This document shows positions 49,579 through 62,400 of a stretch of DNA of 64,000 nt, one piece after another; positions within the stretch are counted from its first letter, which is position 1; each line of letters opens with the position of its first letter. Under the pieces are notes generated by a model that saw nothing but the letters and a program-made list of their open reading frames with translations, ran no database searches and was not told the DNA's origin. The translations under genes were made by a program, and so were the position numbers. Source of the stretch: Sipunculus nudus (lineage: Eukaryota > Annelida > Sipuncula > Golfingiida > Sipunculidae); NCBI GenBank assembly GCA_026874595.1, contig CM049310.1, positions 29,373,058 to 29,437,057 of the forward strand, given 5' to 3'.

Positions 49579-52200
49579 TAGCTCAGCTGACTATAAGTCA
49601 TCTGAGCTATAGTCGTGATCCATTGTCCGTCGTCCGTCCGTCTGTCCGTCCGTCCGTCCGTCCGTAGATGTGGCACGTTTTGAAACCGTAAGACCTAGGA
49701 ATCCAAAATTCGGCATAATGTTAGATGTCCCCAAGATCTCCTACCAAGCCGAAAACTGGGTCTTTGCAACTTCGTTCCTTTGAAAAATTAAGGAAAAACC
49801 TCAATTTTATATTAAAAACCTATTTTCACACTTCAGGACTGCCTAATATCAAAACCACTCATCTGTTTTTCCTCATATTTACCATAAATATTCCTCTATA
49901 TAGTTCCTATGTACATGCCAGAAATTATGTCTGTATTATTTAATTTAAAAAAGTTATGGGCCCAAACATAATGCATTTTGTAAAAAATCAGGAAAGATAT
50001 TTGATCACTTAACACAAAAAATGTTAAAGCTATGGACCTTTTTCCAGTAATATAACTTTAATTAATCAAAATTAAATTGTATACCCAAAATTAGATGAAA
50101 ATCTTTTAAATTTTTTAAAATATTAATAAAAATAAAAAATTGGTACCTTAAATTTTGCCCAACTTTGACCATGGCACGTTTTTTTCCTGTAAGTACCGTG
50201 GATTTAATTTTCACAGCATGTTTTTGTTAGCATTTCAACTGTCAACACCAAAAATTTGAAACCAGTTGATCAAAAACTGTAGATTTTAATCAAGTTTTCA
50301 AGCACCATGTAACATATTGTTTACATCAAGCTAGTATTATGCAGTTTGCAAGAGCTCAGCTCCCCAGCTTCAGCTCTAAGTTCCTTAAATTCGGCATACA
50401 GTTAGATGTCTCCAAAATCCCCTACCATGCCAAGAATTTGGTCACTAGGACTTAATACCTTCGAGATATTAATGAAAAACTTCATTTTTCAATTAAAAAC
50501 CCATTGTTACACTTCAAGACTGCCTAATATCAAAACCACTGATCTGACTTTAATCATAAATAATATACATATTTTTCATTCTCTATGCACATGCCAGAAT
50601 GATGTCAGTATTGCTTAATTGCTTTAAGTTATGGGCCCAAACATAATGCACTTTGTAAAAATCAAGAAATATATTTACTCCCTTAACAAGGGCATTGCTG
50701 AAGCTAGAGATTTTTTTGTCAGGGATGTAACATTATTTAATCAAGATTCAATTGAATACCCAAAATTAGTTCTGAATTTTTCAAATTTTATAAGTTATTA
50801 GTATAAATATAAAATTAGTACCTTAAATTTTGCCCAACTGTGACCATGGCACGTTTGTTTCCCGTGAGCACTGTTGATATAATTTTCATATCATGCACAC
50901 ATAAGGATTTAAGCTTTTTAGTTTTGAAAGCTGAAAGAAATTGGCCAAAAATTGTAGCTTTTATTAATGTTTTTTATGAGACCCTGTCAGACTGGCTCTC
51001 TCCAGCCCCTCTTGAGTCACCTGTATGTTGACCTTGTTGACCTTTCATCAAATTATGCACGCTTGAGGCGAGGCATACAGGAATCCAGGCAGCTTATGGC
51101 CAGCCACAGTTGATCCAGGTGTCCAACCCAACTCATCTAGTAGTTTTAACCAACAACATAACAATAAACAATAAATTAATAAATTTTTATTGGTTTTTAA
51201 TAACAAATTAAAGAAAAATAGAAAAGGAATTTGTTAGTTTATAATAACAGGAAATTAACTTGCAGTTACTGATGATATAAGAATCTTGTATCGATGGGTA
51301 GAATGTCACATATTCCAAATAACACCATGCAGTCACCTATGGCATTTTTCAGTTCAATTTTAATGATAAAGAAGTAAATCATATTATTCATTACTACTCA
51401 TTAGGGATCATATGAAGGAAATAAATGATAGACAAAGAAGCAGTTGATAATATTAATCTAGATTCCTACTGTGTCTAGTGTGTACATTGATGTGAAATTA
51501 GTCCAAAATGAATTTTTACAGTTATTTTTTAATATAAATAAAAGCCATAAAACCAGGTACTTATGATCATTATTTAAATGTGTGAATTTTGTATATTCTG
51601 GATTCTCAACATCATTGTTTGGTGAAAACTGAATAAATACCAGACATGGTGCGAATACTTTGTAATTGTATTTAAATACGAATATGATTATATACTCCAT
51701 TATAAAATTTCTTGCATAAAGAATGGGAATTCAGGTAAAAATGAAAGTATATGAATACTCGTGCAAATACTTTCAAAATGTATTCATGAGTGCATTCATG
51801 AATATATTCTTTAATATTATTTTAATAATCATTTCAGTTATATTTCATTTTAAAAAATCATACTATTCTCTTATTATTTTTAATAAAAATTATATTTGGG
51901 ACAATATTTGTAATTTTTTTTAATAAATAGTTAAACTCTTATATTATATGTTCTGCTTATAAGTAATATGGCCAAGTCAAAATCTGTGTGACAATAGTAC
52001 TCCATTTGTTAATAAAATAAATGAAATCAATCCTCTTCCCTGTCTCCAAAGGTACTATCAAAATCATACATAAGCTAAACAACAACAACTCATAATACAG
52101 CTTATATAAATTACCACACAAAACCAGTATGTGCCTCATTTCTAAATAACATTTTTTTATCATATATAACAGCTGAGCGTCGTGACCCATAGGTCCCTTG
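49579..52200 (+). mobile_element. Full-length HINE-like element, subfamily 3
   Basis: Head AGCTCAGCTGACT-ata-AGTCATCTGAGCT, then a (CCGT)n tract at about 49627-49665. Two ~684-base modules (about 49720 and 50404) are homologous to those of subfamily 1. Next comes a distinct 3' body shared with 26373-27920. The tail is CAGCTGAGCGTCGTGACC, then CATAGGTCCCTTG. It lies upstream of the first DDX31 exon seen. No transposition proteins are encoded. Confidence 0.85.
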
Positions 52201-53310
<1,110 letters not shown>

Positions 53311-53413
53311 CAAAATTTTCTCATTTCTGCCAGATACAGGATTTATTTTCTGGTGAAGGGTATACTTAACAGTTAAAGCCTACAAGATTAAGAATTTGTA
53401 TTATGTTTTACAG

Positions 53414-53478
53414 CCTTTTGTGTGGCTGGTGCCAGGCTGTTTGATGGGAGGAGAAAAGAAGAAAGCTGAAAAAGCAAG
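53414..53478 (+). CDS. DDX31: DDX31 exon a ([13 protein letters not shown])
   Basis: 65 bases between a TTTTACAG acceptor and a GTATGC donor. Encodes [20 protein letters not shown] plus AR, ending two bases into an arginine codon that the next exon completes. Confidence 0.9.
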
Positions 53479-56400
53479 GTATGCAGTCCACTGTGAATAC
53501 AGAATGATTTGTTATAAAATAAACCAATAAAATAACAAATGAACTTAAGATTTAATCCTTGAAACTTAAAATGCACATTGGAGATATGTAAATTTCAGAC
53601 ATATTATATGATATATGGAGAAAATTCCTCCATATTAACCTATTTTTCTACAATGATTAATCTATATGCAGACATGAATGGAAACAGACTTTGGCACACA
53701 GACACAGAAAGCAAAATAGTCTGGCCTCTTAAGATGATTAATTTACATCAGATGACCTGGGTGTTTCCTCTAATGCTAATATAAGTCAACAGACTTTCAC
53801 AGTCAGTCAGTGTCATGGATACCCAGCTAGCTTGTGATCAGCTCACCTGAGTTTCAGTCATACTGAGCTATAGCAATTACTCATTGTCCTCCATCTTTGC
53901 TGTGTATAAGCATAGCCTAAATTTTAACCATTGAGTCCTTGTGAAATCCTTAAGCTTCTGGACTGGCAACAGAGGTGCTCCATTCTTTCTTTTTAAATCC
54001 TCTCTTGCTGTGGGCAGGTTTCATATCACATGAAGAAATCCTTGAATGCACCTGTTCCTTCAGTCAGACAGCCATAGAGCAGGTCTTCATTTATTGCACA
54101 TTAGGGACCTCTCAGCATGCAGTACAGGTACATGCAGTGAGCCAGGTTTGTCCAGGTCCTCAATGTCTTGTACTTTTGTTCTACCATGAAATGCATTGAT
54201 GCATTAATTAAAGGTAATAGTTATGGAAGCTCTTGAGCTTGTTTTCCTGCCTGGCAATGCCCAACATATGTCTACATATTGAGACAAATAATGTCAACCT
54301 GCAAAATAAAACAAAATAACAATAGTAATGCTCCATTTTTGTCAGGCTTCCAATTCTTTGGAAGAGTTGGATTAAAGTTTGTGTATTTTATTTTGTGTAT
54401 TTTATTTTAATTATGCAGACTACGGAAAGGTGTTACAATACTTGTGGCGACACCTGGCAGACTTCTGGATCACATCAAGCACACAGCCTCGTTAAACCTG
54501 GCTCGCGTCAAGTACCTGGTCATTGATGAGGCAGACAGGTGAGAAATATTTCGTTACACAAGAACATGGCTCCTCTCTCATTTGTAAATATATTATGTGA
54601 AACTGTGTAATTAAGTATAACAACTAATCTCTAGAAGAGATGGTTGAAGGCACCAATCTTAGTCCAAGACATTTTAAGACTTAGCTGCTTGGACATATTA
54701 TTTGTTGCACATCTTTATTTGCATTTGAAAATTCCTGAATAGGTCATTGAGTTTGAAATGTGGTATTAAGAACTTCATATATTTCATATATATTTAGAAA
54801 TGTTCAGAAAGTTGTGAATAGTCATGAAATCTGTGTTTTACCAGAGGTACATACTTGTGCATAATTCCTGGGTAACCATAGTAATTCATGTGTAACTGCA
54901 GTAATTCCTGTGTAACCATAGTAATTTGAAATAGACAGTGTGTAACTTTGTTTAGTGACTGGCTTATCTTTATTTAATTAGCAGAGAGGTGAAATATTAT
55001 TTCAGAGGGAAGTTAGATCTGTAGTTGATTACAGTACTAGAGATTAGGATTTATTGTGCAGTTTCATATTAATGTGTGTTGTTATTTCAGGAGAGATTTA
55101 CTTATATAGCAAATTACCAAAGATAATATTAAGATATTACAGTTCCTGGTGTGATGTATGTGTTAAAATTTATCATTACAAATTGTAATACATACACATA
55201 TGTCTTGTATGTTATAAACAGAGATAAGGGGATAGACATAACATTTTATGTGTATCTCTAAGGCTTTTAAGTAACCACAGAAGGAAATTCTTGTTTGGTG
55301 TTACATGTGCTGGTTTTTTGATATTTTGTAGCTTGGTATGATTGATTGAGGATTTTTAATAACTTGTATTTAACAGGTTGCTAGAGATGGGGTTCGAACG
55401 TGACGTGTCCCAGATCATCACAAGTCTAAAAGAACAGAGTCACAATCACCAAACCTTGCTTCTGTCTGCTACATTAACTCAAGGTCAGACAGAAGTTGAT
55501 TCACATATCATAATACCAGCCATTGATATCATGTAATCAGTAGTTTAACTACCTGCTATAAATATAACAACTCTGTTTATACAAGAGTTAAAAAGAAAGT
55601 TGAGTGACCTACTTTTTATGCCCCCGCCACAAAGTAGCCGGGGCATATAGTTTTACCCATGTCCGTCCTTCCGTCCTTCCGTCCTTCCGAAATCAAACAG
55701 TTGTACGGACTTTTTTTCGCAATGCCTGCAGATATTGGCCTGATTTTTGGTGTGTGGCCAGATATAGACCGGTTACAGATCGAGTTCGCGTTTCGTCCCG
55801 GTTGACCGACTTTTGACCGTTTTACGGCTCCTAAACTTAGAAAATTTCATGAGAAATAGAAATATTCATGACAGATACACATGTACGGACTTTTTTCACA
55901 ATGCCTGCAGATATTGGCCTGTTTTTTGGTGTGTAGGCAGATATAGACCAGTTACAGATGGAGTTCGCGTTTCGTCCCGGTTGACCTACTTTTGACCGTT
56001 TTACGGCTCCTAAACTTAGAAAATTTCATGAAAAATAGAAATATCCATGACAGATACACATGTACGGACTTTTTTTCGCAGTGCCTGCAGATATTGGCGT
56101 GATTTTTGGTGTGTGAGCAGATATAGACCAGTTACAGATTGAGTTCACGTTTCGTCCTGGTTGACCTACTTTTGACCGTTTTACGGCTCCTGAACATAGA
56201 AAATTTCATGAAAAATATGAAATTTTATGACAAATACACATGTACGGACTTTTTTTCGCAGTGCCTGCAGATATTGGCCTGATTTTTGGTGTGTGGACAG
56301 ATATAGACCAGTTACAGATCGAGTTTGCGTTTCGTCCCAGTTGACCTACTTTTGACCGTTTTACGGCTCCTAAACTTAGAAAATTTCATGAAAAATAGAA

Positions 56401-59400
56401 ATATCCATGACAGATAAACATGTACGGACTTTTTTTCGCAGTGCCTGCAGATATTGGCGTGATTTTTGGTGTGTGAGCAGATATAGACCAGTTACAGATC
56501 AAGTTCGCGTTTCGTCCTGGTTGACCTACTTTTGACTGTTTTACGGCTCCTGAACATAGAAAATTTCATGAAAAATATGAAATTTTATGACAAATACACA
56601 TGTACTGTTTTTTTTGCAGTGCCTGCAGATATTGGCCTGATTTTTGGTGTGCGGACAGATATAGACCAGTTACAGATCGAGTTTGCGTTTCGTCCCAGTT
56701 GACCTACTTTTTACCGTTTTATGGCTCCTAAACTTAGAAATTTTCATGAAAAATAGAAATATTCATGACAGATACACATGTACTGACTTTTTTTCGCAGT
56801 GCCTGCAGATATTGGCCTGATTTTTTGTGTGTGGGCAGATATAGACCAGTTACAGATCGTGGTCAAGTTTCGTCCCGGTTGACCTACTTTTGACCGTTTT
56901 ACGGCTCCTAAACTTAGAAAATTTCATGAAAAATAGAAATATTCATGACAGATACACATGTACAGACTTTTTTTCCCAATGCCTGCAGATATTAGCCTAA
57001 ATTTTGGTGTGTGGCCAGATATAGACCAGCTACAGATCGAGTTCGCGTTTCGTCCCGGTTGACCTACTATTGACCGTTTTACGGCTCCTGAACATAGAAA
57101 ATTTCATGAAAAATATGAAATTTCATGACAAATACACATGTATGGACTTTTTTTCGCAATGCCTGCAGATATTGGCCTGATTTTTGGTGTGTCGGCAGAT
57201 ATTGACCAGTTACAGATGGAGTTCGCATTTCGTCCCGGTTGACCTACTTTTGACTGTTTTACGGCTCCTGAACATAGAAAATTTCATGTAAAATATATAT
57301 TTTCATGACAAATACACTTGTACAGACTTTTCTTCACAATACCTGCAGATATTGGCCTGATTTTTGGTGTGTGGGCAGATAATGACCAGTTACAGATCAA
57401 GTTAACGTTTTGTCCCAGTTGACCTATTTTTGACTGTTTGACAGTGCTCTAACATAGAAAATTTCATAAAAAGGTGCACATGTATGGACTTTTTTTCGCA
57501 GTGCCTTCAGATACGGGCCTGATTTTTGGTGTGTAGGCAGATAATGACCAGTTACAGATCGAGTTCTTGTTTTGTCTCAGTTGACCTACTTTTGACCATT
57601 TGACTGCTCCTGAACATAGAAAGTTTCATGAAAAATATAAATTTTCATAACAAATGCATATGTACTGACTTTTTTTCCTCAATGCCTGCAGATACCACCC
57701 TGATTTTTTTTGTGTGGGCAGATAATGACAGTTACAGATCGAGTTTGCGTTTCATCCCGGTTGACCTACTTTTGATTGTTTTACGGCTCCTACATACATA
57801 GAAAATTTCATGAAAGACAGAAATTTTTATGGAAAATGCACATGTATGCACTTTTTTTCACAATGCCTGCATATACTAGCATGATTTTTGGTGTGTTGCT
57901 TGATAATGACCCGTTACAGATCGAGTTTGCATTTTGCCCTTGTTGACCTACTTTTGACCATACGACACCTCCTGAACTTAAAAAATTTTCCTAATTTTAC
58001 AAATGTTTCTAATTTGCCCAAGGCGGGGGCATTTGTGTCGTTCTGACATATCTAGTATTTAAAAGTATTTACAAAAAAAACCCCACTTTATATACTCTAT
58101 ACATGTGTAAATAATATATGGATATATCTAGCTTATAATGACACAATATCTCTTTTTTCTTGTACTAAATGGCATTCAAATAATGTTAGTGCTTTCGTTG
58201 TGTTATGTTTCCTGCCTGCACTATCCATCACCAAGGTCTAGGTATCTCCTTGTTGGTAAACTTTATAAATTTTTTAAATAACTTAATCAGAAGATAACTT
58301 TTCCTCTTTGATGCAGGAGTTGAGAGACTCGCTGGTATGAGTCTTCAGTCTCCAGCGAAGATCAGCATCTCGGACGATGCTGAGGAGCAGGGGACTGCTG
58401 CAGCAGCTGAAGCTACTGATCACAGTAAAGAGATTGAGGACTTTGCGATTCCACAGAAGCTGCGTCAGCACTATGTGGTCGTCCCCAGCAAGCTCCGGCT
58501 GGTCACATTGACTGCCTTCATCCTGTGGAAGGCTGTGGTTGGTAGTTTCCATCAGACATGTTGAAAACTTTTATGGAAAATTTTATTATCATAAGAGCAT
58601 AGCATAATGAATATTCATTGGACTAATGAGAATCAATATCAGATTAAAAGTACAAATTGTATTGTTAGACCTTGACTTGGTTATGGTAGTATATCTTGTA
58701 TCTTTTAAGTTAACAAGTGTATTTTGGTTGAACACTGTTAATTAGTTTATCTTTAGAGGTGTTTTATTGGGGTTACAGTCCAGTGTTTATTAATGGGGTT
58801 ACAAGTGTGTAAATGAGGTTATAGTCAAATAAATTTTAATTGGGTTCAGTCAAGTGTGTTTTACTGGAGTTACAGCCAAGTGTGTTTTAATGGGATTCAG
58901 TGAAGTGTGTTTTAATGGAGTTACAGTCAGTTGTGTTTTAATGGGGTTACAGTCAGGTGTGTTTTAATGGGGTTATAGTCAGGTGTGTTTTGATGGGGTT
59001 ACAGTCAAGTGTGTTTTGATGGGGTTATAGTCAAGTGTGTTTTGATGGGGTTACAGTCAAGTGTGTTTTGATGGGGTTATAATCATGTGTGTTTTGATTA
59101 TTTAAGCATGACACAAAGAAGAGTAAAATGGTCGTGTTCATGTCCACCCAGGACTCAGTGGAATATCACTACAACCTCCTTACGAAAACGATATGTAACT
59201 CACTGACAGGGACACAGAAGAGGGTAATCCTGTACAGACTACACGGGGACATGGACCAAAAGGTGACTATACTCAATTCCACCAGTTACTTTTTACAATA
59301 ATATTATAAAATTGCACTTAATGATACCTTTTTCAGCCACAGTGAGATAACTGAAAAGCCTTAAAGCCTTTGGGTAGGGCATTGTCATTGGACTATGGAG

Positions 59401-62400
59401 TGGAAGTTTCTGAGTTTTTGAACAAGATCCTCAAAAGCATATTGGTAAAGTATCAACCAGACCTCAGAGGTTTTTGACTTCTGTAGTTTCCATTGACTTC
59501 ATTCAAGATACAAGATTAACTGCTGGCCATAACTGATGGTCCTAAGCTAGACCTCTGTAATGGTTACTGTTTGCTTATTTTCAACATGATTTAACAGTTT
59601 TGTGTAAAAACCTATGCAAAAAATAAGATTTCACAGGAATGGCATCATGGATTGTCCTTAAAATGGCATGTCTATTAATCATTTATAACTTTAATGGATT
59701 AACAAGAAGAAACTGCCAGTCATAATTTAATTTTTTTTTCTGCTGAGTTAAAATCATTGTTAGAGCAATAAGGATGGGCCTGCCCAACAGAGTACTGCTT
59801 AGATTTACAGGTATGTAACATACCTAATACTGGTGCTGAGCATCATGACCCGTGGGTCACTATCTCTTGGCCTGTGAATTAAAATGTATCCATGCTGTCA
59901 CCTTTACTTTTTCTGTAAAAGTAAGTTAGATTGGATTATAGGGTTAGTCCCAGTCACATACTTAATTTACATTCATCAAGAAGAATTTCCTTCCAGGAAA
60001 AGAGTAAATTAAAAGAAAAAAAATTGCATGTCCTATTCAGTGCCTGATGAAACGCATTTGTGCAATAGAGAAAAAAGCTGGAGATATAATCAAGTTTTCA
60101 GGAATTAATGAAATGAAGTAGGTGATTTAACTCATCATGTTGCATTCCAGCATCTGTGGATCAGGTTGTTATGAAATTTGAGATGGTCAAGTGGTAGCTC
60201 CAGTTGTTTGCAGTAATTAAGTCATGAAAGTTGGTTCCAGTTCCTGACTTACTTAAGTAGTGTACATGGTGAAGTTTCAACTAAAGTCAAGACTTATCTC
60301 AAGTTCAAAATGAAACATGATGCTATGATACTTTTCATTTAACATATTGTGTCCATGAGGCTCTATGACATCAAGTTTAACAAAATGTGTGATATCTCAT
60401 CAAACATGCAGTGACACCTGGTAGTCACAATCTGAACTAAATCCAGTGGTTGGCCTCATATTGAGGGTTTCAAATTTTCGAAACATTTGTTATAATTGAA
60501 GCTTGTCTGAATAAGACACACCACCAACACTGATGAACCATCTCTTGATCATTTGCCTGAAACACTTTGAATGCTATGAGGACAAGAGAAGCACTTAAAA
60601 ACTGTGTCCACAATGTGTTAAATTATGAGATGGGTATACTTCGGTCATAACTACAACTACCAAAATAAACAAGGTACAGTTGTATGGTCTGGACTTAGGC
60701 TATTGACAAATCACATGTGAATGTATTAATACTCTGTGTAGGATTTAGTTAGATAGTGAAAATGAAACATTCTCAAACACTGAAATATATTAAAATATCA
60801 TGAAATATTACCTCACAAACATGAAAGCTATTACCCAATATAATTCCAGTTTCTTTGATCTGATTACTAGTGATTTTGTGTTGGTGTGGTGTTTGTGTGT
60901 GTGTGTAATTTCTTATATTGTGAGCAAAACCTCTGTTCCCGAAAACCACCTGCTTAAAGGGGTCCTGTGCTGTAACAAGATGGGTGAAATTAATGCTCAG
61001 TGTGTTTATTTCACAAAAATGACAATACTTACAGATTTAGTGTATTAAGCTGTGCCACAGGAGGACAGCATATACCTATAACCAACAAACCTGTGTTTAA
61101 ACTCACATAGCAGCGTGTGCACACACTTACTGGTCTTATTGACAAATTATCAGCTAACTGGTAAGTCATATAAGGTAGTTTATACCAGGAGTCAGCAACC
61201 TCAGAGCATGTCTGCCTGTGTGTGTATGCATCTGTATGTCTGTTTATCCTTGTATTGTTGGATTTATGGAGCTTGGTGAATTTTGTAAATGTTTGCTGTT
61301 TTGTTCATGTTTGTCAGACTGTATAAGGAATCCTTTAACCTATGTTCTGTATATTTAATTCTCACCTCTTCCAGGGTTGCATTTTCACTTTCATTATGTT
61401 GTAAAGGCAGGCATCATTGCACCAAAAATGTGCAGCTGCCATTTGATTACGTTCCAGTGGGACGCAGATCGATACGACGCATGTTGTTTCAGAGTACCCG
61501 CAGAGACGCGGCTCGATCAGACGCGGTTCACTGCTCATGCCTAGAACGCCCTCAGAAACGTACGACGCGGTTCAGTGCTTTTGTTTGTATGAACGCATCA
61601 CGAGTCGCGTCAGGCAGGCTATATCCTGCTCGTGATATACTCAGGTTATATTCGCTGTTAATTTGTTAATGGAATATAACACTGTGGTTAATTTATTTGC
61701 ACATTTTATTCATGTTTGACTTGAAATTAACTGTTTTGTTGAATGTCCCTAGAAAACAGGTAGGTATTGTCATTTATGGAGTTTGAATGGCCAAAGGCTA
61801 AATTCTGAAATGTTTCATGATACTCCCTGCATATATTTTTCAATTTGTATCAAACTCACTCTTGTGTGATATAATTAAGCTGTTTCGTGCAGCCGAAAAC
61901 CACTCTGCCGCGAAGGGTTCTCTTAAAGTGTTATACAAACATTAATCCACCCCTGATCATGCAACCTATATTTTTCTATGAGACGTCTGGAATCCATGAG
62001 AATATAAAGCTTTCTCTCTGTATGTATGTATAGTGGCGCCACATGTATCTCAATATATATATATATATATCCCTAACTATCTCTCTCACACTCTGTATTA
62101 CATTATATACGACGCGTCATATTTATCGTTATCTGACAAAATAATGTTATTAAATGAGACAAGGATAAGGCCAATAAATTTTACCATGCAGAGCAAACGT
62201 TTGGACGATTCATGCTTTTGTATGAGACCTATATGCTTTCACCAAACTTTAAAAAAATAACTCTGACTGGTACCGGACGCGGATAAATTCCAAATTTAGT
62301 TTCAATATTTTTTTACCTTAATTGGTTCACAACAGTACTATCTTTAACACTATGATTAAATCACATTAAACTGTCGCTCAAGATGTCTTAGACGTATTTA

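Noticed and set aside
55385-55400. GGTTCGA motif like a tRNA T-loop
   Set aside because: It lies inside DDX31 exon c and no cloverleaf arms surround it.
55604-55995. Frames such as the one containing [15 protein letters not shown]
   Set aside because: These translate the 180-bp satellite units and recur with the repeat period.
58283-58552. Minus-strand frame of 89 codons
   Set aside because: Antisense to DDX31 exon d.
61289-61669. 126-codon frame rich in Arg and Cys
   Set aside because: It spans the left GC-rich end of the 2-kb transposon-like element; openness is due to local GC content.
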